Below, piece after piece: positions 25,291 to 33,592 of a stretch of DNA of 64,000 nucleotides. Source of the DNA: Shewanella amazonensis SB2B (lineage in GTDB: Bacteria > Pseudomonadota > Gammaproteobacteria > Enterobacterales > Shewanellaceae); contig NC_008700.1 in the NCBI RefSeq assembly GCF_000015245.1, positions 750,001 through 814,000 on the forward strand, read 5' to 3'. Within the stretch, counting starts at the first letter, position 1. Each line of letters starts with the position of its first letter. The notes under the pieces are model-generated. The model ran no database searches. It was not told the DNA's origin and was given only the letters and a program-made list of their open reading frames with translations. Both the position numbers and the translations under genes were made by a program.

Positions 25291-25698
25291 ATGAAAATCG
25301 TGATTTCTGCCATCCTTTTATGCCTGACCGCCATGCAGGCCTGGGCCGGTGTTGCCGTGATAGTGCATCCTGCTAATGGTGACGCTATTGATAAAAAGGC
25401 GATTGAGAATATTTATTTGGGAAAAACAAAGTCCTTCCCCGGCGGCAGTCAGGCGGTGCCGGTCAACATAGAGTCCGGGCCGATTCGGGAAACCTTCGAC
25501 AGCAACGTACTTGGCAAGTCATCCAGTCAGCTCAAGTCGTATTGGTCTCAGAAGGTCTTTACAGGAAAGGGTACGCCCCCCAAGGAAGTGGCCAGCGCCG
25601 AAGAAGTGCTGGGGCTGGTGTCCTCCAACCCCAACATTATTGGCTATATTGATAGTAGTCAGGTAAATGGCTCGGTAAAGGTGGTTGCTGAGTTCTAA
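25291..25698 (+). CDS. Small periplasmic phosphate-binding-type protein (PstS-like domain)
   Basis: A 135-residue protein with a signal peptide (MKIVISAILLCLTAMQAWAG) and the start of a PstS/PBP-like fold: AVIVHPANGDAIDKKAIENIYLGK, later FPGGSQAVPVN, YWSQKVFTGKGTPP and IGYIDSSQV. It is much shorter than transport PstS proteins (about 270-340 residues), so it looks like a stand-alone ligand-binding domain. No ABC transporter genes are nearby; porin and chemoreceptor genes flank it. It may present a ligand to the receptor; that is inference. Confidence 0.68.
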   Translation: MKIVISAILLCLTAMQAWAGVAVIVHPANGDAIDKKAIENIYLGKTKSFPGGSQAVPVNIESGPIRETFDSNVLGKSSSQLKSYWSQKVFTGKGTPPKEVASAEEVLGLVSSNPNIIGYIDSSQVNGSVKVVAEF

Positions 25699-25743
25699 CT
25701 GGCGGTGCCGGCCCAGGTCGGCACCCCTTTCAAGGGGTTGTCT

Positions 25744-27363
25744 ATGACATGGTTTAATAACCTTCCCATCTTTAAAAAAGTCGGTGTCATCTTCATCATT
25801 TCGGTGATCATCTTTGCGGTGAATCTGGCCATCAGTCTGGTCTCTATCAATAAAAATCGCGAAACCCTGGGATTTATGGAAGAGAAGATTTACCAGCGGG
25901 TTGAACTGGCCAACCAAAATTTGATGTTGGTGCAGCGGCTTGAGGAGGTATACACCCAGGCGGTGTCATTTGCCGATGAAGACCTATTGGAGCAAGCCGG
26001 CAGCCTGCATGACAACCTTGCCGCCAACCTTACGTTGTTACAGAGCTCAGACATAAAAGAAACCGACACGCTTCGACAGATGCTGTCGCAGCTCGCCAGC
26101 TATAACCAAATAACCTCTGGCCTGGCAAAGAGCATGTTGGATGGAACTGCAGACATGGCCAACATAGGCGCCATCAGTCAGAAAAAGTCCGCTGTGTATG
26201 AAACCCTGCTGGGTCATGTGCAGCAATACAAGCAGGCCAAGGTATTGGAGTTCAAAAATACCATCAAGGAGGCAGCAGACAGATCGCAAAACAGTCTCTG
26301 GTTGACCATGGTGGTGGGAGTGGTGCTGCTGCTGTTTATGGCCATAGTGACCATATCCATCGCCCGTGCTATCAGCGCCAGTGCTAAAGGGGTGGCCCAT
26401 TCCCTTGGTGAACTCGCCGATGGCAAGGGAGATTTGCGCCACCAACTACCAGCCAGCAGTCGGGACGAACTCGGGCAGGTATCCGGTAACTTCAATCGCT
26501 TTTTGGGACTCCTGGCAGGCTCAATCCAGAGGGTGGTGAATGTAACCTCGCCGTTACTCAACAACGCCCATGATTTGAAAGACAAGATGGAAACGGCAAC
26601 GGGCGCTACCCAGCGTCAGAGTCATGATGCTCAAACCGTTCAGGCATCTATGGAAGAGATGCGGCTGTCGGTAATTGATATTTCCCATAATGCCAGTCAG
26701 GCGGCAGATGCAGCGCAAATAGCAGAGCGTGAAGCCATGGACGGGATGGCGGTGGTGCAGCGTACCATGGACATCTCCCTGGAGTTGAACCGCGAAATTG
26801 AACATGCGGCCAACGCCATTAATGAATTGGCAAAAGATACTGAAAGTGTCAGTTCGATACTGAATGTCATCACCTCCATCGCCGAGCAAACCAACCTGTT
26901 GGCACTGAATGCGGCCATTGAGGCTGCCCGCGCCGGAGAGCAGGGCAGAGGTTTTGCCGTTGTAGCAGACGAAGTGCGTGCTCTGGCTTCGAAAACCGCC
27001 GATGCCACCAAGGAAATTCGTGAGGTGCTGACCAGGCTCAAGGGCGCCGCAGAGTCGTCAGTCAGTACCATGACGGTGGCCATGTCCAAGTCGAGTGAGA
27101 ACGAGGAGCATGCCCAGAAGACGGGGTTGGCACTCAAGACGATTCAAGAACAAATTGTCAGTATCAATGCCATGAACACCCATATTGCCAGGTCAACCGA
27201 TGAACAGTCTCAGGTGGCCTCCAGGGTGGTGGATAATGTGGTGGATATGAATGCTTCATTCGAACAAACCCTGAGTATTCTGGATCAAGTGCATCAGGTC
27301 TCGTCGGAATTGTCAGAGTTTGCCGAAGAGCTGCAAAGCGCCACGTCTCAATTTAAGCTTTAA
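25744..27363 (+). CDS. Methyl-accepting chemotaxis protein
   Basis: A 539-residue receptor: first membrane segment (VGVIFIISVIIFAVNLAISL), a periplasmic four-helix-type ligand domain of about 150 residues, second membrane segment (WLTMVVGVVLLLFMAIVTIS), HAMP and a cytoplasmic signalling domain with the conserved tip IAEQTNLLALNAAIEAARAG and GRGFAVVADEVRALA. The start at 25744 is preferred because the first membrane helix follows directly. It lies 45 bp after the PstS-like gene, across a short GGTGCCG/CGGCACC hairpin. Confidence 0.9.
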   Translation: MTWFNNLPIFKKVGVIFIISVIIFAVNLAISLVSINKNRETLGFMEEKIYQRVELANQNLMLVQRLEEVYTQAVSFADEDLLEQAGSLHDNLAANLTLLQSSDIKETDTLRQMLSQLASYNQITSGLAKSMLDGTADMANIGAISQKKSAVYETLLGHVQQYKQAKVLEFKNTIKEAADRSQNSLWLTMVVGVVLLLFMAIVTISIARAISASAKGVAHSLGELADGKGDLRHQLPASSRDELGQVSGNFNRFLGLLAGSIQRVVNVTSPLLNNAHDLKDKMETATGATQRQSHDAQTVQASMEEMRLSVIDISHNASQAADAAQIAEREAMDGMAVVQRTMDISLELNREIEHAANAINELAKDTESVSSILNVITSIAEQTNLLALNAAIEAARAGEQGRGFAVVADEVRALASKTADATKEIREVLTRLKGAAESSVSTMTVAMSKSSENEEHAQKTGLALKTIQEQIVSINAMNTHIARSTDEQSQVASRVVDNVVDMNASFEQTLSILDQVHQVSSELSEFAEELQSATSQFKL

Positions 27364-27378
27364 CGTTGAACCGCGGAA

Positions 27379-27428
27379 ACAGAGGGTGGAGGTGCGCTTT
27401 TTAACACCAAGCGTACTCCACCCTCTGT
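27379..27428. repeat. Long imperfect hairpin after the chemoreceptor gene
   Basis: ACAGAGGGTGGAG (27379-27391) is repeated exactly in inverted form at 27416-27428, and the inner part GCGCTT...AAGCG can extend the stem around a loop near TTTAACACC. There is no T run after it, so it is not a standard terminator. It starts 15 bp past the stop of the chemoreceptor gene. Confidence 0.55.
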
Positions 27429-27570
27429 CGTCTCTGTCCCAGCCTGTGTGAAGGCACGCCTTGTGTCGGTATGTGTTGAATCTTTCTCTGTTCTGGGTTG
27501 GGCCTGGTTGCCCAAGGCTCTTTCTGAGTCAAGGGTGGCAGTTGATGGTATTTCGCCTCTCGAGGTCGAT

Positions 27571-27702
27571 ATGATGTTTGAAGGCGTGAAATTACCTATT
27601 TCACTTTGGTGCCAGCAGAGTAAAAACATAAAGGATATCAAGCACGTCATTCTCAAATCTATTCGCGAGCAAATGCAAAATTACGCCCAGAATGACGGAT
27701 AA
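27571..27702 (+). CDS. Possible 43-residue protein
   Basis: ATG at 27571 has GAGG 5 nt upstream and opens 43 codons, beginning MMFEGVKLPISLWCQQSKN and continuing with a helical, basic stretch DIKHVILKSIREQ. A longer in-frame reading begins with GTG at 27448. No family is recognised; the antisense frame over the same bases has no ribosome site. Confidence 0.3.
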   Translation: MMFEGVKLPISLWCQQSKNIKDIKHVILKSIREQMQNYAQNDG

Positions 27703-27845
27703 CCAATTCTTGTCTGCAAGGCTAGTACAGGCTAGGCTTTGCCCGCTGTAAAGCTGCTCTGTATGAGCCAATTTTACTTGTCAGTCAGGCTCAATTCAGC
27801 CTGTACCTGATATCTATGTCAGCCACTGTGCGTATAGGAGCAAGA

Positions 27846-28052
27846 ATGATGATAACTATGCTACCCAAGCCTCGGATGCTACCCAAGCCCCGGATTGCAG
27901 TTGTGCTGATGTTGGCTTCTTTTTCAGGTGGCTGTGCTCAGGCGCTGTGTGATTTACGCACCGACACTGACCCTTATGATCCCCACAGTGACAGGCGCCA
28001 GTGTGAGCGGCAGGTTGAGCAATACATGGAGACTCGGGCCGCAGAAAAGTAA
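27846..28052 (+). CDS. Small putative lipoprotein with a duplicated N-terminal segment
   Basis: A 68-residue product. AGGAG 5 nt upstream supports ATG 27846. The N-terminus carries MLPKPR twice, encoded by a near-exact tandem duplication (about 27859-27893), then a hydrophobic stretch IAVVLMLASFSGGC that resembles a lipobox but is imperfect. The rest is polar and Cys-containing (CDLRTDTDPYDPHSDRRQC). Function is unknown. Confidence 0.45.
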   Translation: MMITMLPKPRMLPKPRIAVVLMLASFSGGCAQALCDLRTDTDPYDPHSDRRQCERQVEQYMETRAAEK

Positions 28053-28134
28053 AAGCGCCAGGATGCAGAGCAACAGGCGCTTTTGAATGAAGCCTTATCT
28101 GGACGGCGGACGCGCTAGGCGGCTGCTTCCGGGC

Positions 28135-28323
28135 TTAGGCGGTGGTATCGATATTGTGGCCAATGTTGCCAACGGGTTCGGCTTTCGGAGCCGGCGCAGT
28201 GGCGGCAGCAATCAGATCGACGGCAATTTGCCCTTCCACTTTTTGCTGATCTTTAGCCAGTTGTGCCACCTTAACACCGATGGCGCCATGGCTGAGATTG
28301 GGTTCAATGCTGTTGATGCTCAT
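28135..28323 (-). CDS. YjfB-type putative motility protein (62 residues)
   Basis: Begins MSINSIEPNLSHGAIGVKVA and ends VGNIGHNIDTTA, which resembles the small YjfB/putative motility family (PF14070) with its VKVAQLAKDQQ core and Asn-Ile-D ending. No signal peptide. GGAGG lies 12 nt upstream of ATG 28323, a little far. The family function is not established; a motility link is only by name. Confidence 0.5.
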   Translation of the reverse strand: MSINSIEPNLSHGAIGVKVAQLAKDQQKVEGQIAVDLIAAATAPAPKAEPVGNIGHNIDTTA

Positions 28324-28447
28324 CGACGGAAAATTCCTCCAGACTGCATGTGGTCGATACCTGCTTATCGGCCACCATGCAGTAAACTTTAGCGCCACGG
28401 CTGCTCATTGCAAGGGCCCATTGCAAGGGATTGTGGCGCCCCAGGTC

Positions 28448-29833
28448 TCAGCCTTGACGGGCGGTAAGTAACTTTCGCCCAATAATCAATACGCTGGTAA
28501 TGCCGATGGAACCCAGGATTAGCGCAACCGCCAGCACGACATTTTGCAGTGAGGTGGGATCAAGTACCAGCATGCCACCCAAGCCCACCATCATGATGCC
28601 TGACATCAGCTTGAGGGTTTGTCCCTCCTTCTCGCTCAGTTTGCGTTTACCCAGTGTCAGGGCAAACACCAGCACAATCAGTGCCAATGGGATCACGTAG
28701 ACGATGTTGTACATCACCAGATAAAAATACCGCTCGGCTGCGGGCAGCTCGTGCATGGCCAGCACACTGGTATAAATCATCGGGAAGCCGGCAGTGCACA
28801 GCAGCTCGTAGGCATTGGCCAGAATCGCCAGCACTGTGGTGCCCAATATCATGGCGGTCATGGAGCTGGCGCTGGACAGCTTACCCATGCGTTTAATCAG
28901 GCCAGTGCGCTTTTCGGCCGACATAGATAAGGTCACTTCGCCTTTCTCAAAGAAGAAGTCTTTGACGTTGATGGTACCGGCCACCAGTGCCAGCAAACCC
29001 GCAGCGAGAATGATGTTACCACCATCGCCATCGGCGCCCAGCAGTTCAAACATGTTGAGCCAGGCGGTCATAAACAGGAAGTAAATAAAGCCTGAGAAGA
29101 ACACGAAAATGCCGCCGACGACCAGCATACGACTCCGGCTCTTGGCATTGACCATAATGGACAGCAAAAACAGCAGCACGAAAAAAGCGCAGGGATTAAA
29201 GGCATCTACACCAGCCAGAACCAGCGTCAGCAGCGGCAGTGATAACTGGTCCGGTGTGACTACCCCAATAAAGGGCAGCTCAACCGGCTGCACATCACTG
29301 CTGGCAGTGACCTCTGCACCCAAGTCACAGGTACCCGCCTCAGATGAAGAGTCGCAGGTGCCAAACAGTGGCTGCTCACCTGTGCTGGCTGTATGTATGG
29401 CCGGACCATCATCACCGACTGTGCCTCCAAGGCTGCGATAGCATTCCTTTAGCCGTCCGACCAGATATTGCCCGGTAACATCCGCACTGCTGTAACCCAC
29501 GCTGGCTTTTCCGCAAATGGCAAAAAAGGGCACAGAACGGGTGTCCGTGCCTGTGGCTTTGGCAATGGTCTGCCATTTCTCCCGGGCACCGGGCGCCGTG
29601 ATCATATAAGACTCGAGGGAAATCCAGGGATACTGCTCTGGCAATGCATCGATAAAAGGATGGGCTTCGGCGCAGTGAGGGCAGGTCTTGGACCAGAAAA
29701 AGTAGAGCTTTACCACAGGTTTGCCATCGGCATCGGTCTGATGCCAGACCGGCGATGTGGAGAGATCTTCTGTGGCTGAAAATGCCGGAACTGACAGGAG
29801 CATCAGTAATGAAAGCAAGATTGCGCGGACCAT
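28448..29833 (-). CDS. DsbD/CcdA-like membrane thiol transporter with N-terminal thioredoxin domain
   Basis: A 461-residue protein. After a signal peptide (AILLSLLMLLSVPAFSA) comes a periplasmic thioredoxin-like domain with redox motif CPHC in FFWSKTCPHCAEAHP. The C-terminal half has about eight membrane helices with paired cysteines in FNPCAFFVLLFLL and ELLCTAGFP, as in CcdA/DsbD. It probably moves reducing equivalents from cytosolic thioredoxin to the periplasm; the partner is unknown. The domain order is reversed relative to E. coli DsbD, whose thioredoxin domain is C-terminal. GGAGG with 4-nt spacing supports ATG 29833. Confidence 0.72.
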   Translation of the reverse strand: MVRAILLSLLMLLSVPAFSATEDLSTSPVWHQTDADGKPVVKLYFFWSKTCPHCAEAHPFIDALPEQYPWISLESYMITAPGAREKWQTIAKATGTDTRSVPFFAICGKASVGYSSADVTGQYLVGRLKECYRSLGGTVGDDGPAIHTASTGEQPLFGTCDSSSEAGTCDLGAEVTASSDVQPVELPFIGVVTPDQLSLPLLTLVLAGVDAFNPCAFFVLLFLLSIMVNAKSRSRMLVVGGIFVFFSGFIYFLFMTAWLNMFELLGADGDGGNIILAAGLLALVAGTINVKDFFFEKGEVTLSMSAEKRTGLIKRMGKLSSASSMTAMILGTTVLAILANAYELLCTAGFPMIYTSVLAMHELPAAERYFYLVMYNIVYVIPLALIVLVFALTLGKRKLSEKEGQTLKLMSGIMMVGLGGMLVLDPTSLQNVVLAVALILGSIGITSVLIIGRKLLTARQG

Positions 29834-30002
29834 ATGGCCTCCAGACCCACCTGTGGTGGGAAGCAAAGACAAAACCTCTGACTCTACTTTACTGAATTCC
29901 CCATGGCGGACTAAATCATGCTTTCAAAACTGTAAAACACATCAGAAAAACACCGGAATTGAGATCAAGATGCCTCTTGGTTCACTGACAAGGTCTTTGA
30001 TT

Positions 30003-30449
30003 TCAAAGACGGTGTTCGGCGACCGAGGCATCGGCCAACATTTGGCCTTGGTCTTCATCACTTGCCTTGCACCATTGCAATGCCAGGGCGCGACTTTCGG
30101 TATCCACCGCCGTACGAATACGGCTTACCATCATAGCGCCGAAGCCTGCGTTGATTAGGTAGCTTTTTACCCTCTCGATACGGCGCTCGGCGAGCCACAT
30201 ATTGTATTTTTGCAGCTCATCGTCACCGGCATTGCGGTTGAATGCAAATTCAAGCAACAGATAACCATTACCTGTGTCGGCACTGGTTTGTTGGGTCTCA
30301 AGCAGTTGTTTCAGGGTCGCAGTGCCCGCCGCATCGAAGTAGGAGCTGTTTTTGTCGAAATTCACAGCACCGAGCTCTGTACTGCCTTTACAGTTGGCGT
30401 TGGCGCCCAACACTGCAAGGCTCATTATCATAGTTATATATTTCAGCAT
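30003..30449 (-). CDS. OmpA C-terminal-like periplasmic protein
   Basis: The 148-residue product has a signal peptide (MLKYITMIMSLAVLGANA) and a region resembling the OmpA peptidoglycan-binding fold: VNFDKNSSYFDAAGTATLKQ, LLLEFAFNRNAGDD and LAERRIERVKSYLINAGF. The last matches the NxxLSxxRAxxVxxYLxxxG pattern loosely. There is no barrel. Peptidoglycan binding is plausible but the key Asp/Arg pattern is only partly kept. Confidence 0.6.
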   Translation of the reverse strand: MLKYITMIMSLAVLGANANCKGSTELGAVNFDKNSSYFDAAGTATLKQLLETQQTSADTGNGYLLLEFAFNRNAGDDELQKYNMWLAERRIERVKSYLINAGFGAMMVSRIRTAVDTESRALALQWCKASDEDQGQMLADASVAEHRL

Positions 30450-30752
30450 CCTTCACCTTTAAAGAACAAAATCCTGTAAAACCTGGGTTCTTTAGGCCTG
30501 CCACTGTAAGCGAAAGCCCTGTGGAATTCAATTTGTAGACAGAGCCAAATACGGTGATTTCAGTTGCCGGAAAAACGTCAGAAAACCAACGCCGCAACCC
30601 GGCTGTCTCTGTTTCTCTTTTTGGTGTTTGGGTGTCAGTAAATTGGCTGAGACAATTTGAATTTTTTCACTGAAATTGACTCGCCACAGGGTCGTTTTTT
30701 TTGCTATAACACAACTAATTTGTGTGCAATATAAATCGATGTGAGGCTTCAG
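30450..30752. promoter_or_regulatory. Divergent region between the OmpA-like gene and the OhrR-like operon
   Basis: The region holds 303 bp without a gene. A TATAAC hexamer near 30705 may be a -10 box, directly followed by the palindrome at 30709-30725. The rest shows nothing that can be named. Confidence 0.4.
30709..30725. promoter_or_regulatory. Palindromic operator candidate for the OhrR-like regulator
   Basis: ACACAA (30709-30714) and TTGTGT (30720-30725) are perfect inverted arms around CTAAT. The 17-bp size fits MarR/OhrR operators, and the site overlaps the probable -10 region of the OhrR-like gene, fitting autorepression. Confidence 0.5.
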
Positions 30753-31187
30753 GTGCAAGATACTCTGGCTTTGGACCGACAGGTCTGCTTTTCGCTCTAT
30801 CGGGCGAGTAATGCGATGATCCGCGCCTATCGTCCCATACTGGATGGGCTTGGACTGACATATCCCCAATATCTGGTGATGCTGGTGCTCTGGGAAGAAG
30901 AAGGCCTGAGCGTGAAATCGCTGGGTGAGCGGTTGCATTTGGATTCGGGCACCTTAACGCCACTGCTCAAACGCCTGGAGCAGAAGGGCTTGGTCACTCG
31001 TGGCCGCTCAGAGCAGGACGAAAGAGTCAGGGTGCTGCATTTGACCGATGATGGCCGGCTGCTCAAACGCGGCGCCCGGGATATTCCTGACAGAATGCGC
31101 TGCATGGTGGGGACCGGGCTGGAAGAACTGGCCGAGCTGAAAAGATTGTGCGACAAAGCGGCCAAGTTATTGGAGCGGGAGTCCTAG
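30753..31187 (+). CDS. MarR/OhrR-family redox regulator
   Basis: A 144-residue winged-helix protein. The N-terminal LDRQVCFSLYRASN matches the OhrR signature containing the peroxide-reactive cysteine, and the DNA-binding part has LGERLHLDSGTLTPLLKRLE and RSEQDERVRVLHLT. OhrR proteins repress ohr until organic hydroperoxide oxidises the Cys. No ohr gene is in the window; the next gene, one base after the stop, encodes a GlpD-like oxidoreductase. GTG 30753, with GAGG 7-8 nt upstream, is preferred over GTG 30741. Confidence 0.75.
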   Translation: MQDTLALDRQVCFSLYRASNAMIRAYRPILDGLGLTYPQYLVMLVLWEEEGLSVKSLGERLHLDSGTLTPLLKRLEQKGLVTRGRSEQDERVRVLHLTDDGRLLKRGARDIPDRMRCMVGTGLEELAELKRLCDKAAKLLERES

Positions 31188-31188
31188 C

Positions 31189-32403
31189 ATGAAGCGAGTG
31201 GACGTGCTGGTGGTGGGTGGCGGCATTGCTGGCGTGGGCATAGCCCAGTTTGCTGCTGCGGCCGGATATTCGGTGGCCTTGATTGAACGGCAGCGGATAG
31301 GTGAAGCGACCTCCGGCAATTCCAGCAAACTCATCCATGGCGGCCTGAGATATCTGGAGACTATGCAGTTGGACCTTGTGCGTAAGTCGCTCAAAGAGAG
31401 ACGCGCACTGCTACAGCTGGCGCCGTCTCTGGTGACGGCCGTCCCCTTTTATTTTCCTGTGTATCGCAACAGTCGCCGTGGAGCACTCACTATCAGGGCG
31501 GGCTTGTCCCTGTATGGGCTCTTAAGCGAGTTCGATGCCCTCGGCCGCTTTAAAACTCTGAGCAAGTCTCAGTGGTCCAGGTTACAGGGATTAAACAGCG
31601 CCGGGCTTGAGACTGTGTTCCAATATTGGGATGCACAAACTGACGACAGGCTGCTGTGTGAGGCGGTGGCGCACAGTGCAATCCTGCTCGGAACTGATGT
31701 GTTCGAATGGGCTGAAGTGGAACACATACAGCACAGTGGTGATGGCTGTCAGGTGAGTTTTACACAGCAGGGACAGCAGCATGACATCCAGGCGGGTGTG
31801 GTCATTAACGCCTGCGGCCCCTGGGTGAATCAGCTGCTGGAGAGGGTGACTCCAACCGTATCGGCGCTGGAGATTGACTGGGTTCAGGGAGCGCACCTGC
31901 TGCTGGACATACCGCCGGTCGACGGTGTGCTTTACCTTGAGTCCCCCATCGACCAGAGGGTGGTGTTTGTTATGCCCTGGTATGGCAAAACCTTGGTCGG
32001 CACCACAGAAACCCGGTTGACCCATTTGGACAACAAGCCCGCCGTCACCGAAGCGGAGAAACGCTACCTGTTGGCGCTCTACGCCCACTATTTCCCCGAT
32101 GCCGGCAAAGTGGATGAGCTGGAGAAAAAAGTGACTGATACCTTTTGCGGGGTCAGGGTGCTCCCCCGAAGTGGCGGTGATGCTTTTCACGCCCCGAGGG
32201 ATACCCTGATGCACACTTGCCGCTCTCACCCAAGACTGCTGAGCCTTTACGGCGGTAAACTGACCACATTTCGCAGCAGTGCGGCCGAAGTGCTGGATTG
32301 GGTGAGGGCACAACTGGGGGATAGAGCCGCGATTGCCGATGTGGATAAGCTGCCGCTGACCCGTCCGGTAAACCGGGATGATTTTATGGCGCAAACAGGC
32401 TAA
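31189..32403 (+). CDS. GlpD-like FAD-dependent glycerol-3-phosphate dehydrogenase-family oxidoreductase
   Basis: A 404-residue flavoprotein: FAD motif VDVLVVGGGIAGVGIAQFAA, GlpD signatures SSKLIHGGLRYLE and GGKLTTFRSSAAEVL, and the central NACGPWVNQLLE. The C-terminal extra domain of true GlpD (about 500 residues) is missing. It may oxidise glycerol-3-phosphate or a related hydroxy compound at the membrane, but the truncation makes the substrate uncertain. It starts 1 nt after the OhrR-like stop codon, so both sit in one operon. Confidence 0.72.
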   Translation: MKRVDVLVVGGGIAGVGIAQFAAAAGYSVALIERQRIGEATSGNSSKLIHGGLRYLETMQLDLVRKSLKERRALLQLAPSLVTAVPFYFPVYRNSRRGALTIRAGLSLYGLLSEFDALGRFKTLSKSQWSRLQGLNSAGLETVFQYWDAQTDDRLLCEAVAHSAILLGTDVFEWAEVEHIQHSGDGCQVSFTQQGQQHDIQAGVVINACGPWVNQLLERVTPTVSALEIDWVQGAHLLLDIPPVDGVLYLESPIDQRVVFVMPWYGKTLVGTTETRLTHLDNKPAVTEAEKRYLLALYAHYFPDAGKVDELEKKVTDTFCGVRVLPRSGGDAFHAPRDTLMHTCRSHPRLLSLYGGKLTTFRSSAAEVLDWVRAQLGDRAAIADVDKLPLTRPVNRDDFMAQTG

Positions 32404-32437
32404 AGTGTGCGCCGTTTTTTAGATGTGGGAGCCGAAC

Positions 32438-33592
32438 GTGAGCTGTGACTATTTCAACCGGGGACTCTGTCAGTCGTGTCGTCTGATGTCCAAGCCAGTG
32501 ACTGAGCAGTTGCTGGAGAAAGAAGCCAGGCTCACCCACCTGCTGGGCGGTCTGCCGGTAGACGAACGTTTGGCTCCGGTATCCGGGCCCGAGTTTGGTT
32601 TTCGCAACAAAGCAAAAATGGTGGTGATGGGCGCGGCCCACGCCCCTGTGCTGGGTATTCCGGGTCCCGATGGTCAACCCGTGGACCTCAGCCATTGCCC
32701 CCTCTATCCACAAGACATGCAGGCGCTCTTGCTTGAGCTGACTTCCTTTGTGCGCCGTGCAGGTATTCCGCCTTACCGGGTCGATAAAGCCAAGGGCGAG
32801 CTTAAGTTTATTTTGCTGACCCGCAGCGCCGTGCGCGGTGAGTTTATGCTGCGATTTGTGCTTCGAAGCAAAGATGCCATTCCCCGTATCGAACGTGAAC
32901 TGCCGAAACTCTTGGCCGATTTCCCGGCCATTAAGGTGGTCTCGGTGAACCTGCAACCGGTGCACATGGCAAGACTGGAAGGTGAAGAGGAAATCTTTCT
33001 TACCCAAGCCACCCGCCTCGATGAGGTATTCAACGGGGTGCCACTCTTTATCCGCCCCAAAAGCTTTTTCCAAACCAACCCTGAGGTGGCCTCGCGTCTA
33101 TACGCCACAGCCGCCAAGTGGGTTGATGAATTAAGTCCAAAGAGCCTGTGGGATCTTTTTTGCGGTGTAGGCGGCTTTGGGTTGCACTGCGCCAATGAAT
33201 CATTGCCGGTGACAGGCATTGAGATTGAAGCCGAAGCCATCGACTGCGCCAAAACCTCGGCAGCGGCCATGGGACTGGATAATCTGTCGTTTGCTGCGCT
33301 GGATTCCACCGACTTTGCCATGGGCCAGCAGGCACAGGAAGTACCCGAGGTCATCATAGTGAATCCACCGCGCCGGGGCATTGGTGAGGAACTGTGTGAG
33401 CGTTTGTCGGCCTTTGGGCCGAGAGCCATCATTTATTCCAGCTGTAATCCCGAGACGCTGGCTAAAGATCTGGCCCTGATCTCGGGCTATCGCATCGCCC
33501 GGGTACAGCTGTTCGACATGTTCCCCCACAGTGACCACTTTGAGGTGCTGTGTCTGCTGCTCAAGGAAGCGGCCTGCGCCAGCGCAGACTGA
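32438..33592 (+). CDS. rlmC: 23S rRNA (uracil(747)-C5)-methyltransferase RlmC
   Basis: A 384-residue TrmA/RumB-type methyltransferase. The N-terminal cysteines CDYFNRGLCQSCR, with a later SHCPLY, form the iron-sulphur site; SAM binding is in WDLFCGVGGFGLHCA, and the nucleophile is in YSSCNPETLAKDL. Similar in length to E. coli RlmC/RumB (375). GGGAG with 6-nt spacing selects GTG 32438 over the upstream in-frame ATG 32423. Its end overlaps the converging histidine-kinase gene by 32 bp. Confidence 0.9.
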   Translation: MSCDYFNRGLCQSCRLMSKPVTEQLLEKEARLTHLLGGLPVDERLAPVSGPEFGFRNKAKMVVMGAAHAPVLGIPGPDGQPVDLSHCPLYPQDMQALLLELTSFVRRAGIPPYRVDKAKGELKFILLTRSAVRGEFMLRFVLRSKDAIPRIERELPKLLADFPAIKVVSVNLQPVHMARLEGEEEIFLTQATRLDEVFNGVPLFIRPKSFFQTNPEVASRLYATAAKWVDELSPKSLWDLFCGVGGFGLHCANESLPVTGIEIEAEAIDCAKTSAAAMGLDNLSFAALDSTDFAMGQQAQEVPEVIIVNPPRRGIGEELCERLSAFGPRAIIYSSCNPETLAKDLALISGYRIARVQLFDMFPHSDHFEVLCLLLKEAACASAD

